Shown here: positions 1-7,850 of the stretch, one piece after another
How positions within the stretch are numbered: position 1 is the first letter of the stretch
Layout: every line of letters begins with the position of its first letter
Assembly: GCF_004344915.1 (NCBI RefSeq)
Contig: NZ_SKFG01000006.1
Location: forward strand, 62,001 to 126,000
DNA from: Paenibacillus albiflavus
GTDB lineage: Bacteria > Bacillota > Bacilli > Paenibacillales > NBRC-103111
Direction: 5' to 3'
DNA length: 64,000 nucleotides
Notes under the pieces: generated by a model
Told to the model about the DNA's origin: nothing
Seen by the model: only the letters and a program-made list of their open reading frames with translations
Databases searched by the model: none
Translations under genes and position numbers: made by a program

Positions 1-498
1 TTGGATGAGAATAAAAAAATTGCCGAATTGTCGACGGGAATGAAAGTAAAGTACAGTTTGGCCCTTGCTTTATCTCATGGTGCGAAGCTTCTCATTCTTG
101 ATGAACCGACAAGCGGACTGGATCCAGTCGCTAGAGACAATCTGATGGATATTTTTCAAGAGCTCGTAGTTGATGGCGAAATCAGCATTCTTTTCTCTAC
201 TCACATTACATCCGACTTGGAGAAATGCGCCGATTTTATTACCTTCATCGAAAACGGACAAATTATCAACAGTGCAGAGAAAGAAGAATTTATGGAATCA
301 TATCGCTTACTGAGTGGTAACGAAAGCCAGCTAAGCCAGGTGAAAGAACGATTGATTTCTTACAAAAAAAATTCATTTGGCTTTACAGGATTGATCCATA
401 CCAAAGACTTTGATCCATCTTCCGATGTGAAAGCAGCCATACCGAGTCTTGAGGAAATCATGATCTACTTCGCTAAGAAGGAGGATGCGTATGTATAA
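1..498 (+). CDS. ABC transporter ATP-binding protein (5' end outside window)
   Basis: C-terminal part of an ABC ATPase that powers the membrane protein encoded next. The signature region reads LSTGMK (variant of LSGGQ) and is followed by Walker B LLILDEPTSGLDP and the switch histidine in STHITSD. The Walker A region lies left of the window, so the apparent TTG at position 1 is not a real start. The last codons overlap the permease gene, as in a tight operon. A GntR regulator follows, the arrangement of YtrA-type ABC exporters in Firmicutes. The substrate cannot be inferred. Confidence 0.9.
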   Translation: MDENKKIAELSTGMKVKYSLALALSHGAKLLILDEPTSGLDPVARDNLMDIFQELVVDGEISILFSTHITSDLEKCADFITFIENGQIINSAEKEEFMESYRLLSGNESQLSQVKERLISYKKNSFGFTGLIHTKDFDPSSDVKAAIPSLEEIMIYFAKKEDAYV

Positions 499-1147
499 CT
501 TGGTGATGAAGGATATGAAATTAGCCGTACATCCATTGTTTATTTTATTTCCTTTTGTGATGGGTGCCTTAATGTTTATTCCGAGTTGGTTGTATTTTAT
601 TGTGATTATGTATTTTTTCTGGGTATCGGCACCGAATTTGTTCGCCCAATATAGAACGCAGAACGATTTACTCTTTACCGCTATGCTGCCTGTATCCAAG
701 AAAGACATGGTGAAGGCAAGGGTATCTGTTATTGTTATCTTGGAATTACTGCATATTGTGACTGCCATGATCTATGGTTTGTTTAGGATTCTCTTATTCC
801 CGAATGATACCTACTATTTCTTCGCGCCACACATGGGTTTCTGGGGGCTATGCTTTGTCATGCTTGCGATCTACAATATTATCTTGATACCCATGCATTA
901 CAAGACGGCGTATAAATACGGTATGGCACAGCTTGTATCTATTCTGGCCGCTATGGCTTTTGCCGGAGTTGCTCAATGGATCCAAATCCAGAGTCCGTTT
1001 GTGTCCGACATTTTTAATGGTTCCGGGGCCAACAATACGGTGCTTCAAATATCCATATTAGTCGTAGGTATAGTGATCTTTATGGCGTGTACGATGATTG
1101 CTTATCGAATTGCAATTAAACGGTTTCTGAAAGTAGAACTCCAATGA
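491..1147 (+). CDS. ABC-2 type transporter permease
   Basis: A 218-residue hydrophobic protein with about six membrane segments, resembling the ABC2_membrane_5 group of small permeases that pair with a separate ATPase. I prefer ATG 491 to ATG 485 because AAGGAGG lies at the right distance and the paralogue at 1646 starts at the equivalent codon. It overlaps the ATPase upstream and the GntR gene downstream (ATGA overlap), so the three should be co-translated. A paralogue with much of the same sequence lies at 1646-2302. Confidence 0.85.
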   Translation: MYNLVMKDMKLAVHPLFILFPFVMGALMFIPSWLYFIVIMYFFWVSAPNLFAQYRTQNDLLFTAMLPVSKKDMVKARVSVIVILELLHIVTAMIYGLFRILLFPNDTYYFFAPHMGFWGLCFVMLAIYNIILIPMHYKTAYKYGMAQLVSILAAMAFAGVAQWIQIQSPFVSDIFNGSGANNTVLQISILVVGIVIFMACTMIAYRIAIKRFLKVELQ

Positions 1148-1509
1148 ACATATTGATTTCAAACACATCTGAGAAACCGATTTATCAGCAGCTTTTCGAA
1201 CAAATCAGTGCCCAAATTCTGAAAGGCGAGTTAGAAAGCGGCTATTGTTTGCCGCCCATTAGACAAGCTGCCCTGGAACTTCGAGTTAGTGTCATCACCG
1301 TAAAGAAAGCATGGGAAGAACTCGAACGAAGCGGTTTGATAAATACAGTAACAGGTAAAGGGTGTTTTGTAGCCGAATTCTCGTCCGATGAGATGCTGCG
1401 AATACGCAACGAAATGATCGAGAAGCAAATGGAAATCGACACATCCTACTACAAATCCTTTGGTCTCACCCTAGATGAAGCAATTGAGCTGCTGAAAAAG
1501 ATATATTAA
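1144..1509 (+). CDS. GntR-family (YtrA-type) transcriptional regulator
   Basis: A short 121-residue GntR regulator: an N-terminal winged helix-turn-helix (IYQQLFEQISAQIL, then the LRVSVITVKKAWEEL recognition region) and a short helical tail without a large effector domain, as in the YtrA subfamily. Members usually repress the ABC operon they belong to. The start codon overlaps the permease stop (ATGA). It ends the first, complete ABC unit. Confidence 0.88.
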   Translation: MNILISNTSEKPIYQQLFEQISAQILKGELESGYCLPPIRQAALELRVSVITVKKAWEELERSGLINTVTGKGCFVAEFSSDEMLRIRNEMIEKQMEIDTSYYKSFGLTLDEAIELLKKIY

Positions 1510-1527
1510 CAGTCCCTCTATAAGTTG

Positions 1528-1553
1528 AAGGCCACCCGTCAAAGGATGGCCTT
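1528..1553 (+). terminator. Hairpin after gntR, weak terminator candidate
   Basis: Inverted repeat AAGGCCA / TGGCCTT with a 12-base loop just after the gntR stop. No T-run follows, so termination here is uncertain. Confidence 0.4.
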
Positions 1554-1577
1554 AAAACTTGCCGTTACAAAAGCAAC

Positions 1578-1625
1578 ATGGAAAAATGTGCGGACTTGAT
1601 TACTTTTATCGAAAACGGACAATTT
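1578..1625 (+). pseudogene. Remnant of a duplicated ABC ATPase gene
   Basis: About 48 bases match the ATPase gene near 217-265; both encode KCAD(F/L)ITFIENGQ. In this copy the match stops after GGACAA and jumps straight to the ribosome-binding region that precedes the permease, so the middle and the 3' end of the ATPase were lost by deletion. The remnant only forms part of the leader of the second permease gene. Confidence 0.8.
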
Positions 1626-1645
1626 TGCGAAAAAGGAGGATATAT

Positions 1646-2302
1646 ATGTATAACTTAATGATGAAGGATTTTAAATTAGGCTTGAATCCCCTGATTTTAG
1701 TATTGCCTTTTGTGATGGGAGCCTTAGTGCTCATTCCCGGTTGGATCTATTTTATTATTCCTCAGTATTTTTTCTGGATAACAATGCCGAATATGCTCTG
1801 GAGTTTTAAAGTCCAGAACGATTTGATCTTTACCTCCCTAATGCCTGTAGCCAGAAAAGACATGGTGAAAGCAAGGGTTTCCGTGATTGTCATCTTGGAA
1901 ATATTGCATATTGTTGTCGCTATGATTTATAGCATAATCACTGTTCACCTATTTCCGAATGTGACCTACTATTTCTTTGCACCGTTTATGGGTTTTTGGG
2001 GACTATGTTTTGTTATGCTTGCAATCTTCAACATGTTCTTCATACCCATGTATTACAAGACAGCAGAAAAATCTGGCAAGGCAATGTTAGCATCAATTGG
2101 AGCTGCTCTACTTTTTTCTGTAGCAGTACAATGGTTGGGGATTCAGAGTCCGATTGTGTCTGACATTTTCAATGGTAGCGGCGCTCACAATACCACGCTT
2201 CAAATATCCATCCTGATCACTGGGATCGCGATATTTATTGCATTCACTATGATCGCTTATCGAATTGCAGTTAAACGGTTTTTAAAAGTGGAAATCATAT
2301 GA
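1646..2302 (+). CDS. ABC-2 type permease, tandem paralogue
   Basis: A 218-residue membrane protein, paralogue of the permease at 491 (shared motifs include MVKARVSVIVILE, SDIFNGSGA and KRFLKVE). A longer frame opens at 1559, but ATG 1646 has AAAAGGAGG seven bases upstream, and the sequence before it is ATPase remnant. The reading frame is intact although its ATPase and GntR partners are gone from this copy. It could pair with the upstream ATPase, or be on the way to loss. Confidence 0.82.
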   Translation: MYNLMMKDFKLGLNPLILVLPFVMGALVLIPGWIYFIIPQYFFWITMPNMLWSFKVQNDLIFTSLMPVARKDMVKARVSVIVILEILHIVVAMIYSIITVHLFPNVTYYFFAPFMGFWGLCFVMLAIFNMFFIPMYYKTAEKSGKAMLASIGAALLFSVAVQWLGIQSPIVSDIFNGSGAHNTTLQISILITGIAIFIAFTMIAYRIAVKRFLKVEII

Positions 2303-2331
2303 ACGTATTTATTTCAAACACATACAAATAA
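2299..2331 (+). pseudogene. Remnant of the duplicated gntR gene (start only)
   Basis: Eleven codons starting in the same ATGA overlap with the permease stop as the intact copy. They encode MNVFISNTYK, against MNILISNTSEK in the intact regulator, then stop. This fixes the duplication unit as ATPase-permease-gntR and shows the 3' breakpoint near 2325. Confidence 0.8.
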
Positions 2332-2412
2332 GTCGAAAATTTGTAGAGTAGAGGAGGGATTTACGTGCAGTTAATAGAATAAATTACCATGCTTTGGAAA
2401 GGAGGATTTAAT

Positions 2413-2466
2413 ATGTACTTTCACTGTTATAAAATGATAAGAATCCGCCAACTTCCTCAAAGTTAA
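2413..2466 (+). CDS. Possible 17-codon leader peptide
   Basis: ATG 2413 is preceded by GGAAAGGAGG at good spacing and opens 17 codons (starts MYFHCYK), ending 18 bases before the start of the P-loop gene at 2485. The good ribosome site is the only support. It could be a translated leader or debris from the duplication. Confidence 0.25.
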   Translation: MYFHCYKMIRIRQLPQS

Positions 2467-2484
2467 AATTTGAGGAGGGTAAAT

Positions 2485-3126
2485 ATGAAGGTTAATAATA
2501 ATTATTTGAAAGAACAATTAAAGCATGTTTATTGGTTAAATGGTGGTTGTTGTGCGGGCAAGACCACAATGACGAAGAAATTTGTTAAGGAGTTAGGATT
2601 TCAAACGCTAGAGGATAATGTCTTAAAATATAGACCATTCACTAGTCCTGTTGAATATCCTGCTCTTCAATATCCTCATCCTGGCTTGGACTGGGATAAG
2701 TGGTTTAACAAACCCAATGATGAACATTGTGAATGGCTTTTTCAAATAGTCGAAGAAATGATGGAGTTCTTTGTTGTTGATTTGTTGAAAATGCCTACTG
2801 ATACACCAATCGTAATAGATTTAGGAATAATGCCCGAACGAATATTACCCTTTATTCCTAAAGAAAGAATGATATGTCTCTATACGTCTGATGAAGAAAT
2901 AGAAAGGCTATATTTCTTTAGGAAAGACCATAAGATGATTTTAGATGTTATTAACCTTACAGCTAATCCAGCGGAAGCAATCAAGAACGGCAATAAAAAT
3001 ATGGTGAAGTTTTCTCATGATATAAGAAATGCTTGCGTCAAAAATGGAATCAAGGCCATTGAAAGAACAACTAACTTGAGTGTTGAAGAACAATTTAGAT
3101 TAGTTCGTGAACATTTTGGATTGTGA
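2485..3126 (+). CDS. P-loop NTPase, predicted small-molecule kinase
   Basis: A 213-residue protein with an N-terminal Walker A motif (NGGCCAGKTT) and an acidic Walker-B-like strand (PIVIDLGIMPER). Its length and layout resemble nucleoside or adenylate-kinase-like P-loop proteins, but no substrate motif was recognised. ATG 2485 follows GAGGAGGG; the in-frame TTG at 2470 lacks a site. The low G+C of this stretch differs from the ABC genes before it. Confidence 0.6.
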   Translation: MKVNNNYLKEQLKHVYWLNGGCCAGKTTMTKKFVKELGFQTLEDNVLKYRPFTSPVEYPALQYPHPGLDWDKWFNKPNDEHCEWLFQIVEEMMEFFVVDLLKMPTDTPIVIDLGIMPERILPFIPKERMICLYTSDEEIERLYFFRKDHKMILDVINLTANPAEAIKNGNKNMVKFSHDIRNACVKNGIKAIERTTNLSVEEQFRLVREHFGL

Positions 3127-3192
3127 TATAGGAAAATCCATAGGTTGATAGTTTTAATGCCAATTAGGAATAAACGAAAACGAGGGATGGGA

Positions 3193-3657
3193 ATGTCGTA
3201 TATCGTTGATTTTAAAAATGTGTCTACAGTTGGTTTGGAATCTTCACCTGTAGCAGAAGCGCTTGCTGGTTTACGTGCGAATGAAGCCCGTTACTTTATG
3301 AACAAATACAAGCATGAATATACGGTTGTACCCGCTAGCGAAAGTCAGGATAACCTTGATTATGTGAACCGAATTTTGAAAGAAGAACGTGATATTGAGT
3401 TTGCGGCCAAGCCATTAGAAACGTCGCGTTTTCAAGTGGAAAATATTCTATTTACTTATGTTTTTTATGAGGATGGTCTTGGACTCAATGTTATGTATAC
3501 GGTAGATGACCCTAAGAAGCGGGCGGTTGGTTTTAAGCTGTCTGAGGGAATGGAGGTACCGAAGGAGTTAGAAGGGAAGTTTAAGTTTGCTAGGCAGAAG
3601 TCTAAACTAGCTGGAACGATTCGGGGCTCGTTTTTTGTAATTAAAGGACAATATTAA
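3193..3657 (+). CDS. Uncharacterised protein, about 154 residues
   Basis: Soluble, mixed alpha/beta protein starting MSYIVDFKN. I do not recognise a catalytic motif, signal peptide or membrane segment. The ATG at 3193 is supported by GAGGGATGGGA upstream; earlier in-frame starts have none. It ends 20 bases before a strong hairpin terminator shared with the opposing gene. Some proteins of this look are called phage tail-like in databases, but no other phage gene is nearby, so I do not adopt that name. Confidence 0.6.
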   Translation: MSYIVDFKNVSTVGLESSPVAEALAGLRANEARYFMNKYKHEYTVVPASESQDNLDYVNRILKEERDIEFAAKPLETSRFQVENILFTYVFYEDGLGLNVMYTVDDPKKRAVGFKLSEGMEVPKELEGKFKFARQKSKLAGTIRGSFFVIKGQY

Positions 3658-3676
3658 AGTAAGTGCGAAGAAATAT

Positions 3677-3711
3677 AAAGCCTCTGTCCCGTTTGGTGGG
3701 ATAGAGGCTTT
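3677..3711. terminator. Bidirectional terminator between convergent genes
   Basis: AAAGCCTCTGTCCC pairs with GGGATAGAGGCTTT around a short loop. It separates the convergent genes 3193-3657 and 3738-4847. A very similar hairpin lies at 21140-21173. Confidence 0.85.
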
Positions 3712-3737
3712 ATCTGTTTGCTTGCTCTATAAGACTT

Positions 3738-4847
3738 TTATTTTGATAGCTGCATGGAGCCGATCCGTTCATACAATTCGGACTGTAATTGCTGTTGGAG
3801 CTCCTCCACGATCGAGAAATTTGTGGCCGCAACATAGTAGGCCTTAATTTGAGAATCGATGGCCTCGGCTTCCGCCAAAAAGGAGGTGGCCTCTTTCATT
3901 TTTGCCGAATAGCGTTCTTTAATAGCGGCTATTTCGGCTGCATAGGCTTCATCTGTACCAGGATCCATAGTAAGGGTATACATATCCAGGACTTCGTCCC
4001 CGTCCCGATCAGGAAAGTATTCATGCGGAGCGGTACTGTCGAAAATAGCTGTTTGGAGCTTCGGGAATATCAACATATCTAGGCTGTTTGGATCAAAGCC
4101 GCAATGAAACACTTGAACTTCGATTCCTTTCTGTTCGGCAGCGTTGGCAAGCCTTTTTAGCAGTGTCGATTTTCCGGATCCCGGCCTTCCTTTGATGAAT
4201 ATCCGTCTTTCCAGCTGAGCGGTCAAGCTTTGAATAAAATCAAATGCCCCTTTCGGAGTCGCAGCTCCGAAAAACAAGTGACGCGGAGCGGTTAATGTAT
4301 CACTTTCATGACCAGCGTATAATTCTTGAATCAAATCCTTCGCAATCTGGTCGGCCTTCATGAAATCCATGCTTTTGATATAGTATTTTTCCCATTCGTC
4401 ATGAATTCGCAATGCAGTTAAGAACGTTTCATATGCTTGTGAATAAGCACTTGCAAGCTTACCTCTAAGATCTTCTATCATCCTAGTATGTTCCAGTAAA
4501 ATAAGACTGTTATCAAGCGCCTCCCCGAAATCGATAAAGTTGATTTCGCCGACCTCGTTCTCCGAAATCCCCTCGCAGACTTGCCCATCGATAATACCAA
4601 TCTTTGATTCCGTTAAAATGATGCCATCCAGATCGTCGGGACGGAGAGGAGAGTGGAAGCATTGCACATGCTGGCCTTTATCCAGTAGGTTATTCGTCAA
4701 GTTGCGAATGACCGTCGATTTCCCCGTACCCTGGGGACCCGTAAGGACGAATATTTTGTTTAGCCCATCAAAAGCGGATTTATACAAGAAATGAGCTCCG
4801 TGTGCAGTGTTGCCGCGGGCAAAGTAGTGCGATGATTTTTCCACCAA
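3738..4847 (-). CDS. Two-P-loop ATP-binding protein (PRK06851-like)
   Basis: A 369-residue protein with two Walker A motifs, GPQGTGKST near residue 40 and GRPGSGKST near 220, so it looks like an internal duplication of a P-loop unit. This layout and length match the PRK06851 family of Firmicutes, whose role is not established. No membrane segments. The likely start is TTG at 4847 with AAAGGAG upstream; GTG at 4844 is an alternative. A structured repeat (4981-5070) lies upstream in the same orientation. Confidence 0.75.
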   Translation of the reverse strand: MVEKSSHYFARGNTAHGAHFLYKSAFDGLNKIFVLTGPQGTGKSTVIRNLTNNLLDKGQHVQCFHSPLRPDDLDGIILTESKIGIIDGQVCEGISENEVGEINFIDFGEALDNSLILLEHTRMIEDLRGKLASAYSQAYETFLTALRIHDEWEKYYIKSMDFMKADQIAKDLIQELYAGHESDTLTAPRHLFFGAATPKGAFDFIQSLTAQLERRIFIKGRPGSGKSTLLKRLANAAEQKGIEVQVFHCGFDPNSLDMLIFPKLQTAIFDSTAPHEYFPDRDGDEVLDMYTLTMDPGTDEAYAAEIAAIKERYSAKMKEATSFLAEAEAIDSQIKAYYVAATNFSIVEELQQQLQSELYERIGSMQLSK

Positions 4848-4980
4848 TCTGATACAACTCCTTTGTGCCTATTCCGATTCGCAAAGTTTACAGAGGGGTA
4901 TCGATCAGAATAAGCATTTGTGGGATAAATGCCTATGCATTTGTATATTCCACATGGTCAAAAGTGGTGTTTGTTCGTAT

Positions 4981-5070
4981 ATAAGAATTTATATCGTAAG
5001 GCTAATAAATTTTTAAGTATACCTTAAGAAACGCATCCGTCCTATAAGGACGGCGAAGCCGTTTCATCTT
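4981..5070 (-). repeat. Structured dispersed repeat, copy A
   Basis: Read on the minus strand this is a ~90-base sequence matching 55046-55136: an outer stem GAAACG/CGTTTC enclosing CCGTCC-TTAT-AGGACGG, then CTTAAGGTAT, then an AATTTAT...ATAAATTC hairpin. Copy B has different but still pairing bases in the inner stem. It sits ~135 bases upstream of the gene at 4847, reading toward it. The rest of the 4848-5209 gap shows no gene. Confidence 0.65.
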
Positions 5071-5209
5071 GTCTCCCATGTTTTTCGCCGTTCGAATAAT
5101 TTTTCTATGTACATCTTTAGTAGGACTACAATCTTTTAGGGTTTAGTCTATGATGTCTGAGAAGGGTGCAGAAACCTGGGGAAATATATCAATAATTAGG
5201 TGGTGAACG

Positions 5210-6625
5210 ATGATGAAAAAAGTAATGAACTATGTAATCGCAGTCATGTTAATGTTTACAGCCGTACCACATGCTTCAGCAATATCATTTAGTGATATTA
5301 GTGGTTCGTATGCTCAGGATGCAATTAATGAATTAGCGGCAAGAGGGATATTAAACGGTACAGGTAATGGATCATTTAACCCTACTGGAAACATTGAAAG
5401 GCAAGATTTCGCAATCATTGTGGCTAAAGCATTAGCACTTGATCTAAACAATCCACCAGCGACAGCCACATTCAGTGACGTACCGAGTGGTAACTATTCC
5501 TTTGCTGCAATTGAAGCTGCAGTTAAAGCTGGTCTTATTCAAGGAATGGGTAATGGGATGTTTGGTATGAATGAGAATTTAACACGAGAGCAAATGGCAG
5601 CTATATTTGTCAGGGGGCTGGGTGTAGACACGAATGGTCAAGGAGCAGGGTTGCCTTTTTCCGATTCAAACACGATTTCCTCTTGGGCTAGAGACGGCGT
5701 AGGAGTCGCACTTCAGCTAGGATTAATTGCAGGTAATCCAGACGGAACCTTTGATCCGCAGGGAGCTGCAGAAAGGCAAGCCGCCGCAGCCGTTGCATCA
5801 AGATTTTTGCAGGTAGAGGAGGAGTTAACGGCTTTGGAGGAGTCAAAGGCGTCAACTCCAACACCGACACCGACACCGACGCCAGCACCAACACCAACTC
5901 CAGCACCAACACCAACACCGGTAGCGCCAAAACCGGAGCCAACAGTAAGGCCAACACCAGAGCCAACGTCGGAACCTGAGACCCCAACAACCCCGACTGA
6001 GCAAAAAGTTGCAACACCAAGTGCAAATCTAAAGAGCGGTGCTGTGGAGTATGATACATCAATCGAGCTTACGACAACGACATCAGGAGCAGTTATTTAC
6101 TATACAACAGATGGAACTGCCCCTTCGTCTTCAAACGGTACTAGATATATAGAACCGATTGTTATTCAGCAAGATACAACGATAAAAGCAATTGCGGTAA
6201 AACCCGGTTATAAGGACAGCGATGTTATGACCGTAAGCTATACGATTAAAAGTGTATTTAGTGATGGGTATCCCAAAGCTGCTATTACAAGTGGAGCAAA
6301 TGGTAAAAGAATAACCATCGAGGTTAAAACCAATGGTTCAAATATGTTGCATTATTTAGTTGTAAACGGTGATACGCCGGAGCTTACTACAATCGAGCAA
6401 ATCATTGATTATGACAGTGAGGTTAATCCTGCAATTGCTGTTGGTAACAGAGATATTCCTCCTACAGGTGAAGTCTCCGTGGAAGTGGTACTCGATGGAG
6501 ATAATGCGGAATATGATATTTACGATGTTTACGTTGTTGTGTATGTAAAAGGTAAAGCAATCGATTTTCGCAAAATCGATGTAACAACTCCACCTATAGC
6601 AGAAGAATTAGAGGAGTTAGAATAA
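5210..6625 (+). CDS. SLH-domain surface protein with chitobiase-like C-terminal domain
   Basis: A 471-residue secreted protein: signal peptide ending near SHASA-I, three SLH repeats (about residues 26-205, with [11 protein letters not shown] and [12 protein letters not shown] type motifs) that anchor it to cell-wall polymer, a Pro/Thr/Ala-rich linker (about 210-265), then a CHB_HEX_C-type domain ([20 protein letters not shown], about 285-345) and an unassigned C-terminal domain. Start ATG 5210 follows AGGTGGTGA. Probably a wall-bound adhesin or carbohydrate-contact protein; no catalytic domain was seen. Confidence 0.88.
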   Translation: MMKKVMNYVIAVMLMFTAVPHASAISFSDISGSYAQDAINELAARGILNGTGNGSFNPTGNIERQDFAIIVAKALALDLNNPPATATFSDVPSGNYSFAAIEAAVKAGLIQGMGNGMFGMNENLTREQMAAIFVRGLGVDTNGQGAGLPFSDSNTISSWARDGVGVALQLGLIAGNPDGTFDPQGAAERQAAAAVASRFLQVEEELTALEESKASTPTPTPTPTPAPTPTPAPTPTPVAPKPEPTVRPTPEPTSEPETPTTPTEQKVATPSANLKSGAVEYDTSIELTTTTSGAVIYYTTDGTAPSSSNGTRYIEPIVIQQDTTIKAIAVKPGYKDSDVMTVSYTIKSVFSDGYPKAAITSGANGKRITIEVKTNGSNMLHYLVVNGDTPELTTIEQIIDYDSEVNPAIAVGNRDIPPTGEVSVEVVLDGDNAEYDIYDVYVVVYVKGKAIDFRKIDVTTPPIAEELEELE

Positions 6626-6644
6626 TTCACCTGCCAGAATGAAT

Positions 6645-6701
6645 TGAACTGCAGTCTAATTGTTAGACACCTTCTAACAGTTGGAGGTGCAGTTCATTTT
6701 T
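6645..6701 (+). terminator. Terminator after the SLH gene
   Basis: TGAACTGCA pairs with TGCAGTTCA, enclosing a second short stem (GTCTAA/TTAGAC), followed by TTTTTG. Confidence 0.8.
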
Positions 6702-6768
6702 GTGTCGGTGATGCACGTCGAACTCAAACCTGATTTCCACATTCGTTCCCCTTCCACTTCTTGCTTCC

Positions 6769-7500
6769 TTGAATACACATATAGTCAAGTTGAAATCGGG
6801 GGTGGATACATTGAGGCGAGGAAGATTAAGTCTGTCAGCTCCGTTAAAGCCTGTTGATTCCGTGACATACATGCTCCCAACTGTTCTCCCGGGATGGCAA
6901 TCGGGGAATTGGTCGGGTTATGCAATTAAAAAAACGAAAAGTAATTCATTTCGCTCTATTTCTTGCTATTGGATCGTTCCACGGGTAAAGGCTAGCAAGC
7001 AAAATAAATATTCTTCGATATGGATCGGAATTGATGGATTCAACAATTCTTCCTTAATTCAGACAGGAACAGAGCAAGATATAGTGAAAGGCAAAGCGGT
7101 TTATTATCCGTGGTGGGAGATCTTGCCCGCACCAGAAACGCGAATTCCTAACTCCGTTTCCCCCAATGATCTGATGTACGCGAAGATCTCCAAACTCAGC
7201 AACAGCAAATGGCAAATCGTGCTGAAGAATAAAACGAAAGGATGGACATTTAGAACGATCCGGAAATACACGGGACCCGCTAATACTGCGGAATGGATAA
7301 TGGAAGCGCCTACCATCAACAATAATACAGCCCGGTTAGCCGATTATCGTAAAATGGGTTTTAAAAAATGTAGGGTGAATAATAAAAATCCCATACTACA
7401 GCGGAGCGATCGGGGGGTCATGGTTCAAAAAGGACGTGTCGTTTCAACGCCTTCCCTTTTAAACAAAAGTAGAGACGGTTTCACCGTAACTTACGGTTGA
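6769..7500 (+). CDS. G1-family glutamic endopeptidase (eqolisin-like)
   Basis: The protein carries the G1 signature: NWSGYA, SIWIGIDG, IQTGTEQ with the catalytic glutamine, and AEWIMEAPT with the catalytic glutamate. These peptidases are usually secreted and cut at acid pH. The N-terminus here is short and polar with no recognisable signal peptide, which is unusual. TTG 6769 is the first start; GTG 6802, preceded by a G-rich stretch, is as good. It is flanked by surface-protein genes but is separately terminated. Confidence 0.8.
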   Translation: MNTHIVKLKSGVDTLRRGRLSLSAPLKPVDSVTYMLPTVLPGWQSGNWSGYAIKKTKSNSFRSISCYWIVPRVKASKQNKYSSIWIGIDGFNNSSLIQTGTEQDIVKGKAVYYPWWEILPAPETRIPNSVSPNDLMYAKISKLSNSKWQIVLKNKTKGWTFRTIRKYTGPANTAEWIMEAPTINNNTARLADYRKMGFKKCRVNNKNPILQRSDRGVMVQKGRVVSTPSLLNKSRDGFTVTYG

Positions 7501-7639
7501 TCACGGTGATAAATTCCAGCTTGGATGGAATATATCATTGACAAAATATTAATTCATGATTAGTATTGGAAGCAATTTAAAATGGTTTCAACACTTAAAA
7601 ATTTAATAACAAGTAAGCTATGATTGCTATGGATCGCAC

Positions 7640-7725
7640 TATAGCAGGAGCAGCTTCTGGAGAGACCGTGGAATGCCGCGGCGCCGAAGGGTTCACAATC
7701 TCAGGCAAAAGGACAGAAGAGTAAG
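7640..7725 (+). promoter_or_regulatory. Glycine riboswitch (single aptamer)
   Basis: The sequence contains the conserved aptamer strings GGAGAGACCG, GCCGAAGGG and CTCAGGCAAAAGGACAG inside a closing stem CTTCT/AGAAG. These match the glycine riboswitch core. Only one aptamer is present; the flanking GCACTATAGCAGGAGCAG may form the partner stem seen with singlet aptamers. It lies upstream of a terminator and an amino acid permease. Confidence 0.9.
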
Positions 7726-7777
7726 GAATATCGATTTGTTAACATAAAAATTGGTATATTTTTACTTTTATGTACAT

Positions 7778-7807
7778 GAGATTGGAGGACATCCAATCTC
7801 TTTTTTT
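7778..7807 (+). terminator. Riboswitch expression-platform terminator
   Basis: GAGATTGGA / TCCAATCTC with a five-base loop, followed directly by seven T. It lies between the glycine aptamer and the permease start, so it should be the on/off switch. Confidence 0.88.
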
Positions 7808-7850
7808 ATTTTCTGGACATCTTAGATTTGATTTTGAGGGGGAGCTAGAT

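Noticed and set aside
3193-3657. Phage tail protein / prophage
   Set aside because: No neighbouring structural, lysis, integrase or packaging genes and no clear motif.
5850-5995. Tandem repeat of ACACCAACACC type, considered as a DNA repeat or CRISPR
   Set aside because: In frame it codes for the Pro/Thr/Ala linker of the SLH protein; unit length and lack of spacers exclude CRISPR.
7770-7850. ATG 7770 as start of the permease
   Set aside because: It would translate through the riboswitch terminator and adds residues unlike APC permeases; TTG 7851 has the ribosome site.
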